From JADDRA01 sp051005375 (lineage in GTDB: Bacteria; Actinomycetota; Acidimicrobiia; Acidimicrobiales; CADCSY01), in the NCBI GenBank assembly GCA_051005375.1, contig JBPCJK010000134.1:1-25178 (forward strand): 25,178 nucleotides of DNA, read 5' to 3'. Each line of letters starts with the position of its first letter. The first letter of the stretch is position 1. Below, in pieces: positions 1 through 6,810 of the stretch. Made by a program: the position numbers and the translations under genes. The notes below the pieces were generated by a model. The model was not told the DNA's origin. It worked only from the letters and a program-made list of their open reading frames with translations, and ran no database searches.

Positions 1-121
1 GATGAGATCTCCCACTGGATAACCAGGTAAGGCCCGTGGCCAGACGACCACGTTGATAGGCCGGAGGTGTACGCACGGCAACGTGTTCAGCCGACCGGTA
101 CTAATCGGCCGAGGGCTTGAA
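1..121 (+). rRNA. 23S rRNA, 3' end (partial)
   Basis: The sequence matches the conserved 3' terminal part of bacterial 23S rRNA: a GATGAGATCTCCC block, then ACGTTGATAGGCCGGAGGTGT, then the terminal CCGGTACTAATCGGCCGAGGGCTTGA region that corresponds to the E. coli 3' end. Only the last ~120 nt are present; the rest lies upstream of the window. The 3' boundary is estimated to within a few bases. The following ~80 nt to the 5S gene contain no gene. They hold a short GC-rich inverted repeat (CCGAC-N7-GTCGG near 165-182), probably part of the rRNA processing stem. Confidence 0.95.
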
Positions 122-203
122 TCAACGTTTGTGCTTGTGCTCGCTATCGAACGCTCACAGGAGCCCGACGACTGACGTCGGTCGGACCTGAAGAAGCGTA
201 TTT

Positions 204-320
204 TTCGGTGGCCATGGCGGCGGGGTCACACCCGTTCCCTTTCCGAACACGGAAGTTAAGCCCGCCTGCGCCGATGGTACTTGGGGGGTCACCCCCTGGG
301 AGAGTAGGTCGCCGCCGGAA
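204..320 (+). rRNA. 5S rRNA
   Basis: A ~117-nt segment with 5S hallmarks: a 5' strand TTCGGTGGCCATGGCGG pairing with the 3' strand GTCGCCGCCGGAA to close helix I, the internal block CACACCCGTTCCCTTTCCGAACACGG, GAAGTTAAGCCCGCC, GCGCCGATGGTACTTGGGG and GGGAGAGTAGGTCGCCGCC. It follows the 23S gene by ~80 nt, the normal rrn order. Ends are assigned from the helix I pairing and may be off by 1-3 nt. Confidence 0.95.
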
Positions 321-330
321 TCTCTTTCTA

Positions 331-369
331 AGGAAGCCCCCAGCCCCGCTGGGGGCTTCCTGCGTTTTC
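331..369 (+). terminator. Intrinsic terminator of the rRNA operon
   Basis: A perfect 13-bp stem, AGGAAGCCCCCAG (331-343) with CTGGGGGCTTCCT (349-361), closes a 5-nt CCCCG loop. GCGTTTTCC follows. It sits 10 nt after the 5S gene and ahead of an unrelated protein gene, so it most likely ends the rrn transcript. Confidence 0.9.
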
Positions 370-455
370 CCGACGCGAACGAAGCTCGATGCCGGTTCAA
401 GGCAGACGGTGTCCCCCGTGCCGGTCGGGCTACGGAATGGCGGGCGGGTAGCCGG

Positions 456-461
456 TAACCT
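456..461 (+). promoter_or_regulatory. Putative -10 box (TAACCT), leaderless start
   Basis: TAACCT fits the actinobacterial TANNNT -10 consensus and ends 6 nt before the GTG at 468. Transcription would then begin at or next to the start codon of the TPR gene. No convincing -35 element is visible. The same geometry recurs at 8863 and 10782. Confidence 0.4.
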
Positions 462-467
462 CGGGTG

Positions 468-1583
468 GTGTCCCCCTCCCGCCGCCCCGGTTCTGCGCCT
501 CGGACCGGTGCTCCCGGGCGGCAGCGGGATGACGGTCGAGCCCGGGGCACCAGCCGAAGCCCACGAAGCGCCAAGCCGGACCGGACGGGGCCACGGCCAG
601 GCAAGCCCAGGACCGGCCCCCGGCGGCAACAGCAAGAGGCGACCGGCCGGACGGGCACGTCCGGGTCGGCGGCAGGCCGCCCTGACGCTGGCGGTCCCCG
701 GCGGGCCGCCGGGTTCGACCCGGTCGTCGGGCGACGGCAGTGGGGGAGCGTGGCCCGCCACGGCGCGCGGGCCCTGGCCAAGCCCCGTCCCGGTCCTGAC
801 GAGGTACGCCCCGAGGAGGACCGTGAGCGGCGGCGACGTCCGGCTCCGGCTCCCCAGGCGCCATGGATCGACGGTGGTCGGGTCGACGACGCCGGCGGCG
901 GGGGCCGTGCCCCAGGTACCGCTACCAGCTCGAGCCGGCGCCCGTCAGAGCGAAGTCGCCTGCCGCCGGAGATCGTCGACGAGGTGGCTCGCAGCGCCGG
1001 CCAGAGCCAGGCCGACAAGAGCGCTGCTCGGCTGGGAGACGCAGCCCGGGCCTTCCGCCGAGAGCGCTACTACGAGGCTCGGCGCATGCTGGAGCCCCTG
1101 GCCCGGCGTCTCCCCGATGCCGCCGCCGTGCGGGAGCTGTACGGCTTGACGCTGTACCAGATGGGACGGTGGCGAGCGGCGATCGCCGAGTTGGAGACGG
1201 CCGAGCGGTTGAGCGGCTCGCTCGAGCACCATCCCATCCTGGCCGATTGCCACCGCGCCCTCGGCCACCACCCGCAGGTGCTTCGCCTGTGGGAGGAGCT
1301 CCGCCAGGGCCCGGCATCGCCTCCGGTGGTGGTCGAGGGCCGGATCGTGACCGCCGCCGCCCTGGCCGATCGGGGCCAGGTCGCCGAAGCCATCGAGCTC
1401 CTGGAGCGAGGGCCGGTGCAGGTGCGAAAGCCGCGGGAGCACCACCTACGCCTGTGGTACGCGCTGGCGTCCCTCCAAGAGCGAGCCGGCAACATCCCTC
1501 GCGCCCGGCAGCTGCTCCGAGGTGTGCTCGAGACCGCGCCGGACTTCGCCGACGCCGCCGACCGGTACCGCACGCTCAGCTGA
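468..1583 (+). CDS. TPR-repeat protein with long disordered basic N-terminus
   Basis: About 371 residues. The first ~165 residues are rich in Arg, Pro, Gly and Ala and look disordered. They contain a short conserved-looking patch, WGSVARHGARAL, and further on WIDGGRV. From about residue 175 the protein is helical with TPR-like units (AARLGDAARAFRRERYYEARRMLEPL, then VRELYGLTLYQMGRWRAAIAELETAE, and later units ending in LRLWYALASLQERAGNIPRARQLL). TPR arrays bind peptides or proteins, so a scaffold role is likely, but no partner can be named. GTG 468 is preferred over GTG 465 because of the -10 box at 456-461; no Shine-Dalgarno is seen. I recall similar TPR proteins in Acidimicrobiia, but this was not checked. 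The function is unknown. Confidence 0.75.
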   Translation: MSPSRRPGSAPRTGAPGRQRDDGRARGTSRSPRSAKPDRTGPRPGKPRTGPRRQQQEATGRTGTSGSAAGRPDAGGPRRAAGFDPVVGRRQWGSVARHGARALAKPRPGPDEVRPEEDRERRRRPAPAPQAPWIDGGRVDDAGGGGRAPGTATSSSRRPSERSRLPPEIVDEVARSAGQSQADKSAARLGDAARAFRRERYYEARRMLEPLARRLPDAAAVRELYGLTLYQMGRWRAAIAELETAERLSGSLEHHPILADCHRALGHHPQVLRLWEELRQGPASPPVVVEGRIVTAAALADRGQVAEAIELLERGPVQVRKPREHHLRLWYALASLQERAGNIPRARQLLRGVLETAPDFADAADRYRTLS

Positions 1584-1611
1584 CCCCGGTGGCGCTGTCG
1601 CACCCCAGACG

Positions 1612-1617
1612 TAGGGT
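1612..1617 (+). promoter_or_regulatory. Putative -10 box for the SSB-like gene
   Basis: TAGGGT fits TANNNT. Transcription from about 1624 would give a ~40-nt leader that includes the Shine-Dalgarno AAGGGGAG at 1655-1662. No clear -35 box is visible, and readthrough from the TPR gene 84 nt upstream is equally possible. Confidence 0.3.
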
Positions 1618-1666
1618 GTGTGTCCCACCTCCCCCGACGTTGCCGTCCCGATGCAAGGGGAGTGCC

Positions 1667-2023
1667 ATGAACATCGCCATTCTCAGAGGTCGGCTCTGCC
1701 GGCCCCCCGAAAGCCGCCTTCTGCCCTCTGGGGACTCCGTCGTCGCCTACGACGTCACCGTCGACCGCTGCGGCCAACGGGCCGAGACTGTCCCCGTGGC
1801 CTGGTTCGGGGCACCTGCGTCAGCCGTCGACCTGGAGGTCGGCGAGGAGGTGGTGGTCGTAGGCCGCGTCCGCCGCCGCTTCTTCCGCAGCGGTGGTGCA
1901 ACCCAGAGCCGAACCGAAGTCGTCGCTGATCGGGTGATACCCGCCCGCCATCGCGTCCGGGCCGCACAGGCCATCGCCGGGCTCTTGGCCGCTGCCGGAG
2001 ATGAAGCAGCCGCCAGCGCCTGA
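1667..2023 (+). CDS. Small SSB-like OB-fold protein
   Basis: 118 residues starting MNIAILRGRLCRPPESRLLPSG. The pattern of an N-terminal strand with ΦxGRLxxPPExRxLPSGdxV, then VAYDVTVDR, VPVAWFGAPA and a VGEEVVVVGRVRRRFFRSGG segment, is that of single-stranded DNA-binding proteins with one OB fold. It is much shorter than main SSB proteins (~160-180 aa) and lacks the acidic, Gly-rich tail ending in DDDIPF that recruits partners. It is probably an accessory SSB rather than the essential replication SSB. The ATG at 1667 has a good Shine-Dalgarno (AAGGGGAG) 5-11 nt upstream. The same reading frame is open far upstream, but that part overlaps the TPR gene and is not coding. Confidence 0.8.
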   Translation: MNIAILRGRLCRPPESRLLPSGDSVVAYDVTVDRCGQRAETVPVAWFGAPASAVDLEVGEEVVVVGRVRRRFFRSGGATQSRTEVVADRVIPARHRVRAAQAIAGLLAAAGDEAAASA

Positions 2024-2212
2024 AGAAACGGAAGTGAGGGCAGGGTCGACGCCGGGAGGCGAGGGATGCCGAGTCCGGGGGCCAGGGCGCCACCTCGAGC
2101 CCCACTCCCGGCCCTGGCCGACCTCATCGAGGAGTGCTGGCGGCGCTACCGGCTGCCCCGGATGCTGGGCGGGACCAACATCCGGAGCACGGCTTCGGAT
2201 CGAGCCAGCTGG
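2024..2212. other. Convergent intergenic region with inverted repeat
   Basis: This 189-nt gap lies between the SSB-like gene (+) and grdA (-). It holds a perfect 9-bp inverted repeat, GGCCAGGGC (2080-2088) with GCCCTGGCC (2111-2119), around a 22-nt loop. It has no T-tract, so it is at best a weak bidirectional terminator. A possible short reading frame starts at ATG 2066 after GGGAGGCGAGGG and includes a helix-like LADLIEECWRRYRLPRML stretch. It then runs on as the complement of grdA, so I do not call it a gene. It could be a remnant of one. Confidence 0.4.
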
Positions 2213-2674
2213 TCACTCAGCGGCGTGATCGCTGCGCATCCCTGCCACCGAAGCGGCCAGCGCCTCGGCGTCGAGGACGTCGGCCATGACCCCGATCTGC
2301 GACTCCCAGACGGCGTCAGGGATCTCCGCCCGCACGGCGTCGTCGAGCATGTGGTACACGTCGAGGTCCAACTGGACCCCGGCCAGGACACCTGCATAGG
2401 AGGGATCTCCTCGGGTCACCGTCTCGGCGGTGATCTCGGCGCTCTCCGGATCGGGAGCACCGATGACCACCATGAGCGACGGCCCGTGGCGCTCCGACAG
2501 CTTCAGGATCTGCTCCTGGCTGTCCAGGTCCATGGCCCCTGCGGCGGTTCAGACGAAGCACTCGGTGGCGACGAAGGCCACCGTGGCCCCTGCTGCCTCG
2601 ACGCAGGCGGCGATCGACGGGCCGGAGATCCCGTCTCTCTCGCCGAGGGCGACGACGTGCCGGTTCTCGAGCAT
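2213..2674 (-). CDS. grdA: GrdA-like selenoprotein A of glycine/sarcosine/betaine reductase (Sec at in-frame TGA)
   Basis: Reading through one TGA (2549-2551) gives 153 residues, close to the usual ~158 of GrdA. The protein runs MLENRHVVALGERDGISGPS, then ...TECFV-U-TAAGAMDLDSQ, then ETVTRGDPSYAGVLAGVQLD and VYHML. These are the conserved blocks of GrdA in the same order. Sec is residue 42; in characterised GrdA it is about residue 44 inside the same TECFVUTAAGAMDLE motif. In the known complex, GrdA takes the carboxymethyl group from component B as a Se-carboxymethyl-selenocysteine and passes it to component C. The ATG at 2674 has a strong Shine-Dalgarno, AGGAGGTG. It is the last gene of the - strand run, 65 nt after grdC. 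In Clostridia grdA usually lies next to grdE, so the order here is unusual. Confidence 0.95.
2525..2551 (-). promoter_or_regulatory. Sec codon UGA and weak SECIS candidate in grdA
   Basis: The UGA at 2551-2549 is followed by ACCGCCGCAGGGGCCATGG. Bases CAGG (2541-2538) can pair with CCTG (2528-2525) around a GGCCATGGA loop, 7 nt after the UGA stop-like codon. This is a short stem for a bacterial SECIS element, which normally forms just 3' of the UGA and binds SelB. The Sec codon is well supported by protein homology; the hairpin is only a candidate. Confidence 0.6.
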
Positions 2675-2739
2675 GTGCACACCTCCTAGTTGGTTTACAC
2701 GGTCTTGGTCTACGCGATCTTGTTTTTCCCGGTGGCGGT

Positions 2740-4179
2740 TCACGCTTGGTTGCGCTCAAGCAACACGCTCATCCCGTCCGAGAGCTGCGACATGCGGCCC
2801 AGGAACAGGCTGCCCTTGGCGATGATCTGGACCCTCCGGGCAGCTCCCGAGGTCAGCCGTTCGAGGGCATGGGGAAGGTAGCAGATGCCCGACGCCAGGT
2901 GGCCCTGGGTGGGGGCGAAACCAGGCATGCCCCGAGATGTGACGAACTCGGCGATGTCGGCTCGGGCGATGTCGCCCCGGGCGGCGGCCAGCGCTGCCAA
3001 CGTCCGGTAGTTGCGCTCCGGCACGTTGCCCGACCCCTGGGGCTCGGTGATCTCGGGGTTGTGCAGCTCGGTGGCGAAGTCGTCCACCTCAGTGGTGTCC
3101 AAGCCGAGCCGGCCGAGTGGCTCCAGCGCCAGCGCCTCCATGATCTGTGGCGCCGACCCTCCGGCCGCCACCCGGTGTCGCCCGACGCTGTCCAGGCGGA
3201 TGATGGGCGAGACGCCGTCGTCGGCCTCGACCAGCGCCGCTGCTCCTCCGAGGACATCCTCCAGCACGGGGAGCTCGTGGCGCAGGTGGCCCTGGAACTT
3301 CATGCCCAGCTTGGCCAGGCTCCCGCCCCCGACGACGGCGACCCGCTGGAAGACCCCGGAGCTCACCAGGCTGGCGGCGATGACCATGGCCGGGATGGGC
3401 GCGGCGCAGAAGTCCTTGATGTCGGCTCCTGAGGCCTGCGAACAGCCGGCCGCCTCGGCCACGGCCTTGGCCAGGTTCCCCCCGCCCCGCTGGTAGCGGT
3501 CGCCCACTGCTTCCTCACCGCATCCCAGGACGTAGTCCACCGACTGGGGGTCGATGTCGTTGTCGACCAGCAGGTGGAGCAGAGCCAGCGTGGCGGTGGC
3601 TTTGGCCGCCAGGTTCTCCAACAGCACCTGAGCGGTGAGGGACTGGTCAACCTCGTCACCTGCTCGCATGACCGCCGCCATCGGCCCGTCGGCGACGGAG
3701 AGGGAGCAGGCACCGGCGATGGCGGCGGACGCTTCGATGTCGCCCTGGGCCCGCTCGAGGCGCTCCAGGGCCAGGTGCTTGGCCAGCGGGTGGCTGCCCA
3801 GGGCGCACTGGGCGTCGGCGGCGAGCTCGGCTCCGAGGGTGAGCAGGCCGGCCTCGTCGACCACGGCGAGCAGGCCGAGCAGCTCTGTCTCGGGCATGAT
3901 CTCCCCGTACGGCGCCCAACGTGCCGCCGGGTCACCGGATGCCGACGTCCACGGCCGGGCGGGGAGGTCTCTTGGGTGCAGCGCCCCCAGGTAGGCTCGG
4001 TGGGGCGGGTAGACCACGGCCTGGTCGAAGCTGCGCAGAGAGGCGAGGAACGCCTGCACCTGCTCAGGGTGGCTCCCCAGCTCCCGCGAGGGCTTGGAGC
4101 CGTGGCGGGCCAGACCGGGTACGTGGGCCAGGATCTGGCTGGCGGCGCTAACCACGGGGTACCGGTTGCTTGGGGTCAT
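2740..4179 (-). CDS. grdC: GrdC-like component C beta subunit of glycine/sarcosine/betaine reductase
   Basis: 479 residues, slightly shorter than clostridial GrdC (~510). Blocks that match the family include VLGCGEEAVGDRYQRGGGNL with AKAVAEAAGCSQASGADIKDFCAAPIPAM, then ELHNPEITEPQGSGNVPERN, FVTSRGMPGFAPTQGHLASG and the terminal IIAKGSLFLGRMSQLSDGMS. The fold is thiolase/FabH-like. In the classical pathway GrdC acts with GrdD to convert the Se-carboxymethyl group on GrdA to an acetyl thioester, releasing acetyl phosphate. No grdD is present here, which is odd because grdC and grdD are normally adjacent. The ATG at 4179 has GGAGG 7 nt upstream and lies 34 nt after grdB. Confidence 0.9.
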   Translation of the reverse strand: MTPSNRYPVVSAASQILAHVPGLARHGSKPSRELGSHPEQVQAFLASLRSFDQAVVYPPHRAYLGALHPRDLPARPWTSASGDPAARWAPYGEIMPETELLGLLAVVDEAGLLTLGAELAADAQCALGSHPLAKHLALERLERAQGDIEASAAIAGACSLSVADGPMAAVMRAGDEVDQSLTAQVLLENLAAKATATLALLHLLVDNDIDPQSVDYVLGCGEEAVGDRYQRGGGNLAKAVAEAAGCSQASGADIKDFCAAPIPAMVIAASLVSSGVFQRVAVVGGGSLAKLGMKFQGHLRHELPVLEDVLGGAAALVEADDGVSPIIRLDSVGRHRVAAGGSAPQIMEALALEPLGRLGLDTTEVDDFATELHNPEITEPQGSGNVPERNYRTLAALAAARGDIARADIAEFVTSRGMPGFAPTQGHLASGICYLPHALERLTSGAARRVQIIAKGSLFLGRMSQLSDGMSVLLERNQA

Positions 4180-4213
4180 GTCGTCCTCCGTCGCATCGCG
4201 ACCTCCATCTTCC

Positions 4214-5521
4214 TCAGTCCCCGGCCATGGCCGCCACCGGGAACACGGTCGGCTCGCTAACGGCGCTGCTCAGGGCTTCCAGCGCCCGCTCCACCAGTCG
4301 ACGACGCCATGCCCGCTCCTGCTTCGACCCCAGCGTCGGATCCCCGGTGGGGTAGGGGATGCCGCGGGTGGGCACGATGCGCGGCGCGCCCACCCGGCTG
4401 GCCACCGAAACCAGATTGCACAGCAGAGCGGTGGCGATCCCCGCTCGCTCGAGCTCTTTGGCCAGCGTCGCCCCGCAACGCGTTCCCGTCCCTCACGTGG
4501 CGGTGAGGATGGCGGCACGGGCGCCGGAGTGGCGCAGGTCGGCAGCCCACTCCACGCCGAAGCGACGAGCGTTGCCCACCGAAGTCCCGTTCCCGGCGGT
4601 GACCAGGTACTCACCGTGCAGGCGTCCGATCAGCCCCTCGTCCTCCAGCTCCCGGACCACGTCGAGGGGGACGAGGCGGTGCGGGTCCTCGTTGGCCCAC
4701 ACGGTGGAGAACCCGCCGTGGACGGAGCGGTAGTCACCAGGCTCGAGGACGGTCAGGCCCTCCAGTGAGTAGTGCAGCCAGCGGGTGGCTCGCGCCGATT
4801 CCAGCCGGTCAGGGTTCCCCTCGGGGACAAGAGCGCTCTCGGTCACCAGGGCCACCACCGCCTGGGTCAGGTCATCGACCGGAGGCGCCGGTGTCACCCG
4901 GTCGAAACTGGGCAGGGGGACCTCGGTCGCCTCTCGGTCACCGCCGAGGCGGGTCAGCACCAGCTCGACCGCTCTGGTGGCCGCCGACTGCTCGGCCCGC
5001 ACCACCTGGCGCCGGACACGGCCCACCCGGCCGTCGGACGGGGTGAGGGGCTGGCCATCGGCGATGATCCGGGTGGCGGCGGCGAGGCGCTCCAGGGAAG
5101 GCCCCATCTCTCGGGCCACGAGACCGCTGGCCACCACAGGGGCTGGCGCCGCTTCCTCCAGGCCGGGGTTGTCGGGGTGCATGGCCGCCAACACGGGCAG
5201 GCCGGCCTTCGCCGCGGCCGCCGCCAGCCGGGCGCAGGCCAGGCCGTAGCGACCGCTGGTGAAGGCGGGGCCAGCGACCAGCACGTCAGGGTGTTCCGCT
5301 TCGATCAGAGCGAGGACCTCGGCCACCGCCTCAGGCCGGCCGCTGGCGTCGTCGTCACCGCAGTGGACGGTGGCCACGATCTCGAAGTCGGGTCCCAGCA
5401 GCTGGGCGAGGCGTCGGCCGGGACCGACCGGGCCCTCGATGCGGCTCGGGCCGGAGCTGGCAGCACCTTCGCCGCCGATGCCGGCGAAGAACTGGTTGAT
5501 GTAGTGCACTACCCTGGTCAT
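4214..5521 (-). CDS. grdB: GrdB-like selenoprotein B (gamma) of glycine/sarcosine/betaine reductase (Sec at in-frame TGA)
   Basis: Reading through TGA 4493-4495 gives 435 residues, the normal GrdB length (~436). The N-terminus VVHYINQFFAGIGGE and the block VLVAGPAFTSGRYGLACARL are family signatures. Sec is residue 343, in ILTAT-U-GTGTRCGATLAKELERAG. As I recall, characterised GrdB proteins read UGTCTRC here. In this protein the middle Cys codon is GGA (Gly), so one predicted Cys of UxxCxxC is missing while the second is kept. The tail ...PRIVPTRGIPYPTGDPTLG also fits the family (HPLGDP-like). In the known complex GrdB, with GrdE, attacks the bound substrate and hands the carboxymethyl group to GrdA. 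It overlaps the grdE stop by ATGA and has GAGGAGG upstream, so translation is coupled. Other members of the family act on sarcosine or betaine, so the substrate is not settled. Confidence 0.93.
4465..4495 (-). promoter_or_regulatory. Sec codon UGA and SECIS candidate in grdB
   Basis: The UGA is at 4495-4493. Eleven nt downstream a 7-bp stem can form: GCGTTGC (4481-4475) with GCGACGC (4471-4465), one U-G pair, closing a GGG loop (4474-4472). Distance and small G-rich apical loop resemble bacterial SECIS elements, which lie directly 3' of the UGA inside the coding region. Other genes here (for example in ATGA overlaps) use TGA as a true stop, so the code is not globally reassigned. Confidence 0.7.
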
Positions 5522-6810
5522 GCCGCCTCCTCGCAGCGCAACCGGCCCCAGCCGAGAGGGCTGAGGGCGCAGTAGACGACCGCAGTGGGAAGGTGGAGCT
5601 CGGCCGTGGCCGGCAGGCCCACCAGATCGACCGTGTCCCCACCGAGGGCACGCTCCACGGCCGGCAGCACGAGCGGGTCGTCGTAGTTGCCGGTGCTGAC
5701 CATGGCCGTGGCCCGGGCGGGGGGCACGACCAGGGAGGGACCGGTCCCGTCGGGTCCGGCCATCTCCGCGAACAGGCCCACGGCGACGATGCCCAGGTCC
5801 TCCAACCCGTCCATCTTGAGGGCGACGTCAGCGTCGGCGTTCCCACCGCCCTCCTTGGTCACCACGGCGGCGTCGAAGCCGGTGGCGGCACACAATCGGG
5901 CAGCCAGGTCCGAGATGGACTGCTTGTGGTCCGCTTCGACGGGCTCCGGGCAGATCACCACTCCGGCGAAGCGCAGGTCGATCCCGTCGCGTGAGCGCAG
6001 GGCGGCCACCACCGGGTTGTTCTGGTGCATCAAGGTGGGGTTCTTGAGCCCGGGGTGCCCGAACTGGCCGCTGACCACGGCGCCGTCGTCGAGCTCGTTG
6101 GGATCGAGGAGCGTGGGCAGCGCGCCGGCGAAGCTGCGCCCGTAGACGAAGACGTCCTTGAACGTCCCTTGGGTCTGCAGGTTGACCACCATCCCTACCC
6201 GTGGCAGCCCCTCAGCGGTTTGGGCGTGCCGGGACGGGAAGAACTCGGACGCGTCGGGTGGAGCGTCCAGCGCCGCTTCCGCCAGGTGGACGGCGAGGGC
6301 GAGCGTTCCTCGTCGCACGGCGTCGTCAACGTCCTCCCATGCCGCGTCGGGCGCCGGGGTGAACTCGAACACCAGGTTGTGGGTGCTCCCGAGCGGCGAC
6401 AGCGCCGCCGCCGGCCCCGACATCTCGACCACCGCTTCCTGGGCTCGGGGAAGGAAGCCGGCGGCGACCACGGCGGTGCCCGGCAGTACGTGGGTCCGGC
6501 CCCGTCCTTGCGGCTGAGCCGGACTGAGGAACCCAGGGAACATCCCCCCCCCGCCGGGGCCCTTGGCCCGAGGTTCGACGGCGTCGAGGACCTTGATGAT
6601 CCGTACCGGCTGGCCCGGGGAGGCCCATGAGACCGAGACCCGCTCGAGCGCCGGATGGGCGAGCAGGGCGACGGCGTCGACGGTAGACACCGTCAGGGTG
6701 CCGGCTTCGTAGCTGGTGCGATCGCCCAGTGCGACGGCATGGACCCGGTGTATCAGCCGTTCAAGTCCCGTGTCTGGCTTCGCCGCGGTCAGGATGGTCC
6801 GGTCCCTCAC
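5518..6810 (-). CDS. grdE: GrdE/GrdG/GrdI-like component B alpha/beta proprotein, lacking the Asn-Cys pyruvoyl site
   Basis: 430 residues from a GTG start, close to the ~428 of GrdE. Conserved blocks are GDRTSYEAGTLTV near the N-terminus, GGGGMFPGFLSPAQPQGRGRTHVL, LPTLLDPNELDDGAVVSG, LMHQNNPVV, VVICPEPVEADHKQSISDLAARL and VVTKEGGGNADADVALKMDGLEDLGI. In characterised GrdE the proprotein is cut at an Asn-Cys within a GNCVSACDKNTT-like segment, and the Cys becomes a pyruvoyl group. Here the matching segment is SGQFGHPGLKNPTLMHQNNP, so Gln249-Phe250 replaces Asn-Cys. Self-processing and a pyruvoyl cofactor are therefore not expected. The GTG at 6810 overlaps the stop of the upstream gene (GTGA), and no other in-frame ATG/GTG start gives the conserved N-terminus. 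A much longer upstream extension in this frame is the repeat of the neighbour read out of frame and is not real. Confidence 0.85.
   Translation of the reverse strand: MRDRTILTAAKPDTGLERLIHRVHAVALGDRTSYEAGTLTVSTVDAVALLAHPALERVSVSWASPGQPVRIIKVLDAVEPRAKGPGGGGMFPGFLSPAQPQGRGRTHVLPGTAVVAAGFLPRAQEAVVEMSGPAAALSPLGSTHNLVFEFTPAPDAAWEDVDDAVRRGTLALAVHLAEAALDAPPDASEFFPSRHAQTAEGLPRVGMVVNLQTQGTFKDVFVYGRSFAGALPTLLDPNELDDGAVVSGQFGHPGLKNPTLMHQNNPVVAALRSRDGIDLRFAGVVICPEPVEADHKQSISDLAARLCAATGFDAAVVTKEGGGNADADVALKMDGLEDLGIVAVGLFAEMAGPDGTGPSLVVPPARATAMVSTGNYDDPLVLPAVERALGGDTVDLVGLPATAELHLPTAVVYCALSPLGWGRLRCEEAA

Noticed and set aside
121..1018. Several long frames over the 5S gene and terminator on both strands
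   Set aside because: They cross the 5S rRNA and terminator and lack family features.
863..1666. Extension of the SSB-like gene to 863
   Set aside because: It overlaps the TPR gene out of frame and is Arg/Pro/Gly-rich noise; the ATG at 1667 has a good Shine-Dalgarno and the family N-terminus.
2213..2551. grdA and grdB as nonsense-broken pseudogenes
   Set aside because: Both TGAs fall exactly on the family Sec positions, all flanking sequence is conserved and in frame, and Shine-Dalgarno sites and overlaps are intact.
2740..3432. Long + strand reading frame opposite grdC
   Set aside because: It is the complement of a strongly conserved gene, with low-complexity GC-driven composition and no family features.
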